From: Bacteroides pyogenes_A
GTDB taxonomy: Bacteria; Bacteroidota; Bacteroidia; Bacteroidales; Bacteroidaceae
Length of the DNA stretch: 64,000 nucleotides
Reading direction: 5' to 3' (one strand)
Assembly (NCBI RefSeq): GCF_048595595.1
Contig: NZ_CP184347.1
Part shown: piece by piece, positions 60,062-64,000 of the stretch
Position numbering within the stretch: position 1 is the first letter of the stretch
Layout of the letters: each line of letters starts with the position of its first letter
The notes under the pieces: model-generated
Databases searched by the model: none
What the model was told of the DNA's origin: nothing
The model's input: only the letters and a program-made list of their open reading frames with translations
Translations under genes and position numbers: made by a program

Positions 60062-60925
60062 TTATTTCGCCAGTTCAATCAGGTATTTTCCATATTCGGT
60101 TTTCTCAAGTTTTCGCCCGAGACAAAGCAATTGTTCCGACGAGATCCAGCCCTGACGCCAGGCAATCTCTTCGATGCAACTGACGTAAAACCCCTGTCGG
60201 TTCTGGATAGTCGCCACAAAATTCGAAGCCTCGAGCAAGCTGTTGCAATTTCCGGTATCGAGCCATGCAAATCCCCGTCCGAAAAGCTCCACATTCAGCG
60301 TACCCTCTTCGAGGTAGAGTCGGTTCAAATCGGTGATTTCGTATTCTCCCCTAGCCGACGGCCGGAGCAAAGCGGCTTTCTCCGTCACCGTAGAATCATA
60401 AAAGTAAAGCCCGGGAATGGCATAATTGCTCTTCGGCACGGCAGGCTTCTCCTCCAGAGAAACCACCTTTCCCTTTTTGTCGAACTCCACCACTCCGTAA
60501 GCGCTCGGGTCTTTCACATAATACCCGAAGATGCAAGCTCCTTTCTCGATGGCAGCAGCCCGGCGCAACATAGGTGAAAACCCCTGACCGTAGAACAAAT
60601 TATCGCCCAGAATCAAACATCCCGGCCCTCCTTTCAGAAACTCTGCTCCCAACACGAAAGCCTGCGCCAAGCCGCTGGGCTTCTCCTGCACCAGATAAGA
60701 GAAAGACATGCCAAGCTCTTCTCCCGTCCCCAGCAATTCGCGGAACATCGGCAAGTCGCGTGGCGTAGAGATGACCAGAACATCACGAATCCCCGCCAGC
60801 ATCAGCGTGGAAAGCGGATAGTAAATCATCGGTTTGTCGTACACCGGCATTATTTGCTTGGATATCGCTTTCGAAAGCGGATAAAGACGGGTGGCACTTC
60901 CCCCGGCCAGAATAATTCCTTTCAT
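60062..60925 (-). CDS. rfbA: Glucose-1-phosphate thymidylyltransferase
   Basis: 287 residues from the ATG at 60925 (MKGIILAGGSATRLYPL); an ATG eight codons upstream is less likely because homology begins here. It makes dTDP-glucose. Signature nucleotide-binding loop GGSATRLYPLSKAISKQ, then VYDKPMIYYPLSTLM, and WLDTGNCNSLLEASNFV near the end. Forms a two-gene unit with rfbB. The upstream gap to the IS element contains hairpin repeats. Confidence 0.96.
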   Translation of the reverse strand: MKGIILAGGSATRLYPLSKAISKQIMPVYDKPMIYYPLSTLMLAGIRDVLVISTPRDLPMFRELLGTGEELGMSFSYLVQEKPSGLAQAFVLGAEFLKGGPGCLILGDNLFYGQGFSPMLRRAAAIEKGACIFGYYVKDPSAYGVVEFDKKGKVVSLEEKPAVPKSNYAIPGLYFYDSTVTEKAALLRPSARGEYEITDLNRLYLEEGTLNVELFGRGFAWLDTGNCNSLLEASNFVATIQNRQGFYVSCIEEIAWRQGWISSEQLLCLGRKLEKTEYGKYLIELAK

Positions 60926-61062
60926 CTTCTCGGACTGTTGGTTGACCATGCAAATTTCGGAAAGAAATCTGACGTGGCAAAATATACGGAAAGCTCTTTT
61001 AGGGATTATTATTTTCTAACCTCCCTCACTGCATACTTTAGCCTGTTTTATTGGCAAAATCT

Positions 61063-61154
61063 ATTCGTCTGCCGTTCGTGTCTCATTCGTCTTTCGGTTG
61101 TGTTTTATTCGTCTGCCGAATGGCAGACGAATAAAACACAACCGAAAGACGAAT
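61063..61154. repeat. Long hairpin repeat, ATTCGTCT family, copy 3
   Basis: Arms 61085-61117 and 61122-61154 (33 bp each) are perfect reverse complements around GAAT. A further direct 22-bp unit (61063-61084) precedes the left arm. Units begin ATTCGTCT every 22 bp (61063, 61085, 61107). It lies upstream of rfbA. The remaining bases 60950-61312 show no gene. Confidence 0.9.
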
Positions 61155-61312
61155 GATCTGTTAATACCAAACGGCTAATATATAAAACGGGGGAATTGAA
61201 TAATAAGTATAGATGTCGGGGCCAAAGTAAGCATTCAGCTAACCCCGTATTGCAAAGTCTATAAATAAAAAAGAGATGTCTCGTAAAAATAGGGACTTTT
61301 TCAGAGAAAAAC

Positions 61313-61387
61313 CATCGGTCGGGGATCGCTTAGCGACAAAGGGACGGGTGGTCCCGCCCTTTGTCGCTAAGCGATCCCCGACCGATG
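61313..61387. repeat. Long GC-rich hairpin beside the IS element
   Basis: A 31-bp arm (61313-61343, CATCGGTCGG...CAAAGGG) is perfectly complementary to 61357-61387. The loop is ACGGGTGGTCCCG, with a further CGGG/CCCG pair. Its sequence is unrelated to the ATTCGTCT family. It ends 40 bp before the IS982 element and could be a terminator or the foot of a vanished gene. Confidence 0.85.
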
Positions 61388-61427
61388 AGTTTTAACTAGA
61401 AAATAATGCTTGACACAGTTTATTTTA

Positions 61428-62452
61428 ACGTGAGTTCGAAGAATTGTAAGTGCTTATAAATTTGGCGATTAGCGAAATTTGTTGTAACTTTATAGTACTA
61501 AAAAACAAAGGATTACAAACAAAAATCGCTATGATCACCGAAGACAAAGTTATTGAAATATTTTGTATGGCAGACGATTTCTGCAAGTTTTTTGATGCCA
61601 TGATGGCAAAATATACTATAAGGCTGGTTCACAAGAGAAAGTATCATCGTTCCTCCACTATGTCCAAAGCAGAAGTTATGCTGATAATGATTCTCTTTCA
61701 CGACTCCGGTTATCGCTGCCTGAAAAACTTTTATCTTGAGAAAGTATGTATCCATCTCCGCAATCTATTTCCGGAAGTGGTTTCTTACAATCGCTTCGTA
61801 GAACTCCAAAGGGAGGTTGCCATCCCCCTGGCTTTGTTTATCAAGAAGGTGCTTTTGGGAAAATGTACGGGAATCAGTTTTGTGGACAGCACGCCACTTC
61901 GTGTCTGCCGTAACCAGAGGATACACATTCACAAGGTATTCAAGGGGATTGCGCAAAAGGAAAATGCTCCATGGGATGGTTCTTCGGGTTTAAGCTGCAC
62001 CTAATCTGCAACGAGAAAGGGGAACTGCTCAACTTTATGATAACACCTGGCGATATTGATGACCGCAAGCCTTTGGAATACAAGGAATTCATAGAGTTTA
62101 TATATGGTAAGCTGGTAGGAGATAAGGGGTATATCAGCAAGAATCTGTTTCAAAGATTATTCGTTGATGGAATACAGCTTATTACTAAGTTGAAGAGCAA
62201 TATGAAAGGGGCGTTGATGAGCGTCTCCGATAAGCTCTTGCTCAGAAAGAGGGCTATTATAGAAACCGTGAATGATGAGCTGAAGAATATTGCACAGATA
62301 GAGCATTCCAGACACAGATGCTTTGATAATTTCATCGTCAATCTGCTCGGTGCTATTGCTGCATATTGCTTGTTCCCAAAGAAGCCGTGCATCAATGTAC
62401 AGAGGACACTGGATACACAACTTGCACTATTCTAAATTCGTCGAACTCACGT
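61428..62452 (+). mobile_element. IS982-family insertion sequence (1025 bp) with 7-bp target duplication
   Basis: Ends are inverted: ACGTGAGTTCGA at 61428-61439 and its reverse complement at 62441-62452, with partial pairing continuing (GAATT). Direct copies of TATTTTA flank it (61421-61427 and 62453-62459), a clean target-site duplication. Size and transposase match IS982. The element is inserted upstream of a truncated outer-membrane protein gene. Confidence 0.93.
61531..62435 (+). pseudogene. IS982-family transposase, frameshifted
   Basis: The first part (61531-about 61970) begins MITEDKVIEIFCMADDFCKF and holds the first catalytic Asp (SFVDSTPLRVC). The second part, in another frame (from about 61968, MGWFFGFKLHLICNEKG), holds the next Asp (LVGDKGYIS) and Glu (ETVNDELKN), completing a DDE triad. 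A single-base loss around AAAAGGAAAATG (near 61958-61968) best explains the break. IS982 enzymes are normally one continuous frame, so this copy is probably inactive unless rescued by frameshifting. Confidence 0.88.
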
Positions 62453-62459
62453 TATTTTA

Positions 62460-63295
62460 CATTACTTGGGAACTCTATAAAGCTAAACCGTCGCACTCGG
62501 AATAATCAATTTGATTTATTTCCAACTGCTTTTTTGAATTATAGTTGGAGTGATAACAACTCTCTTTCTATGAGCGTTTCCAATAAAATTAATCGCCCCA
62601 GCTACGTAGATATAAGCCCGTTTACAACATATATAGACTCACATACTATTCAATCAGGCAATCCTAAACTATTACCAGAAAACCATCGAATTGGGTTATA
62701 CTTTGGGGAATGTTTCATTGCCAACTAGTGCTGTATGGAAAAATCGTGTAATTGCTACTTACACGCTAACTGATAATTCTACGAAAATTACAACAATAAC
62801 GATAAATAATATTATGAAGGAGCAGATGTATAATAGTTTAGGTGTTTCCTATTATTTTGATAAGGTGAAATGGTTTGATAGCTCTATAGAAAGTAGTATC
62901 TATATGATAAACTCTAATCCTATACCTGGTTACAATTTGGAAGATATAAAACAGACATCTGCTTTTTTTATATATAAATAACAATATCTATTTTACCCCC
63001 CAAAAAAACTTTGATAGCTAACTTATGGGAACAATTTCAGACAAAAGAAAAAGACGTAGTCGGGGAAAGCCTTTTAAGATACAGAATTGATTTCGGATTA
63101 AAATATTTACTTTTCAATAAGAAACTCTCAATAGGTATAGAATATCAAAATATGTTGGCATCACATGCGAAGTCTATTATTAAATCTAAAGACATAACTT
63201 ATATATATGACAATAAGCCATATCGGGTACTAAATATTTCAATATCTTATCAGTTTGGAGAAAACTCAATGTACATCCTAAGAAATTCGGAATAA
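62460..63295 (+). pseudogene. 3' remnant of an outer-membrane beta-barrel (TonB-receptor-like) gene
   Basis: Three overlapping frames together spell the C-terminal part of an OMP_b-brl_3/TonB-receptor-like protein. The pieces are NNQFDLFPTAFLNYSWSDNN...INRPSYVDISPFTTYID...GNPKLLPEN (frame 1, to about 62700), ELGYTLGN...MINSNPIPGYNLED (frame 2, to 62981) and IANLWEQFQ...ISISYQFGEN (frame 3, to 63295). The N-terminal two thirds, including any plug domain, is absent to the left of the IS. At least three frameshifts are needed, several at A or T runs. Followed 23 bp later by a C39 exporter gene, a pairing seen in Bacteroidota peptide-export loci. Confidence 0.8.
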
Positions 63296-63318
63296 ATACA
63301 AATCGATTATAATTTTCG

Positions 63319-64000
63319 TATGAGTAGCTTCAGGGTATATAAGCAAAAGGATTCCATGCTATGTGGTATTGCTTGTATCCAAATGGCATGCCGCTATTTT
63401 GGAAAAAATACTCTACAAAATTTATTTCCCAATACTGTCATTCGACGACAGAGGGAGTTTCTTTATTAAGCATCCCTGAAACAGCAAAAGAGATTGGAAT
63501 AAAAACGATTAGCGGGAGAGTGGAAATAAATCAATTGGGAGCAGTAGGATTACCTTGCATCCTTCACTGGAATCAGAATCATTATACAATACAACTGTTG
63601 TATTGTATAAGGTTAAGAAAGAGATGAAATTCTACATTGCAGACCCAGCAAAAGGACTTGTCAAATATAACCTTGAAGAGTTTAAGAAGCATTGGATTAG
63701 CACGCAGTCAGGCGGTGAAGAGAAGGGTATAGCGATGTTCTTAGAGCCCACTCCTGCATTTTATGAAAAGCAAATAGACGAAGAGCCAAAAGAGGAACGG
63801 TCGTTCAAGTTCCTCTTTGGCTATATCAAGAAATATCGCAAGTACTTCGGACAGATTGTCTTAGGACTTCTTGTGGGCAGTCTGCTACAACTTATTCTAC
63901 CTTTTCTCACTCAATCCATAGTGGATGTGGGCATTAAAAACCAGAACATTGGTTTTATTTGGCTGATACTCTTGGGACAGTTGATGCTTACCATAAGTCG
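63319..64000 (+). pseudogene. Peptidase-C39 ABC exporter, frameshifted and cut by the window end
   Basis: Starts MSSFRVYKQKDSMLCGIACIQMACRYFGKN, the C39 protease domain with catalytic Cys in LCGIAC. After a one-base shift near 63420 the frame continues SQYCHSTTEGVSLLSI...LPCILHWNQNH with the catalytic His. A second shift near 63585-63608 is needed before KFYIADPAKGLVKYNLEEFKKHW with the Asp. The ABC membrane domain begins at about 63800 (FKFLFGYIKKYRKYFGQIVLG) and is open to 64000. Such transporters cut double-Gly leaders and export bacteriocin-like peptides. The shifts suggest it is not functional. Confidence 0.85.

Noticed and set aside
61531..62435. Programmed frameshifting in the IS transposase
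   Set aside because: IS982 transposases are normally a single frame, and the break looks like a one-base loss in a purine run; neighbouring genes are also broken.

Overview
The window reads as a chromosomal segment of a Bacteroides species (gut Bacteroidota). The signs are promoters of the TTTG-N19-TAnnTTTG type in many intergenic gaps, families largely restricted to the phylum (DUF4827, DUF4924, DUF4290, paired half-size chromate transporters, DUF3857 transglutaminase-like proteins), a meso-diaminopimelate dehydrogenase, an AraC-ended hybrid two-component remnant, and a MurA with Asp in place of the catalytic Cys. The species cannot be fixed from the sequence alone.

Layout. About 266-6433 is a small integrated element: a type II restriction-modification pair (endonuclease-like gene and N6-adenine methylase), a phage/plasmid-type replication initiator, an excisionase-like HTH protein and a tyrosine integrase. 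It is bounded by a 13-bp direct repeat and ends about 130 bp before tRNA-Pro(GGG). From 6.9 to 24 kb lie queA and a Nudix gene, a glutathione peroxidase, and a mostly minus-strand block (tsaC-clcA-fmt-rpe-comEC-nrnA, then DUF4827-glmM), followed by an OmpA protein and an ECF sigma/FecR pair. From 24 to 28 kb is the operon lysE-DUF4924-rfbD-prfC. The plus strand from 28 to 47.7 kb carries purL, a decayed sensor/AraC pair beside two chromate-transporter halves, recQ, ddh, two DUF3857 proteins, and nrdD-nrdG behind a cobalamin riboswitch. The minus strand also holds a family-10 glycosidase-like gene and ruvA in this interval.

From 48 to 55 kb a minus-strand housekeeping operon (tsaB-DUF4290-murA-rimM-M23 peptidase-dxr-rseP) joins peptidoglycan, isoprenoid, ribosome and envelope-proteolysis functions. 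It is divergent from yicC-gmk-nadD. Then come a metallophosphoesterase, menA and rfbA-rfbB. The last 2.6 kb is a decay zone: an IS982-family element with clear target duplication, followed by the 3' remnant of an outer-membrane beta-barrel gene and a peptidase-C39 ABC exporter, all frameshifted.

The least explained signal is a set of intergenic repeats with a 21-22 bp period: a mixed array at 15.5-16.0 kb, a plain array at 39.8 kb, an almost perfect 21-bp array at 47.8 kb, and three long hairpins (27.8, 40.0, 61.1 kb) whose arms are themselves built from 22-bp units beginning ATTCGTCT. They lie only between genes and do not resemble CRISPR arrays, because there are no spacers.
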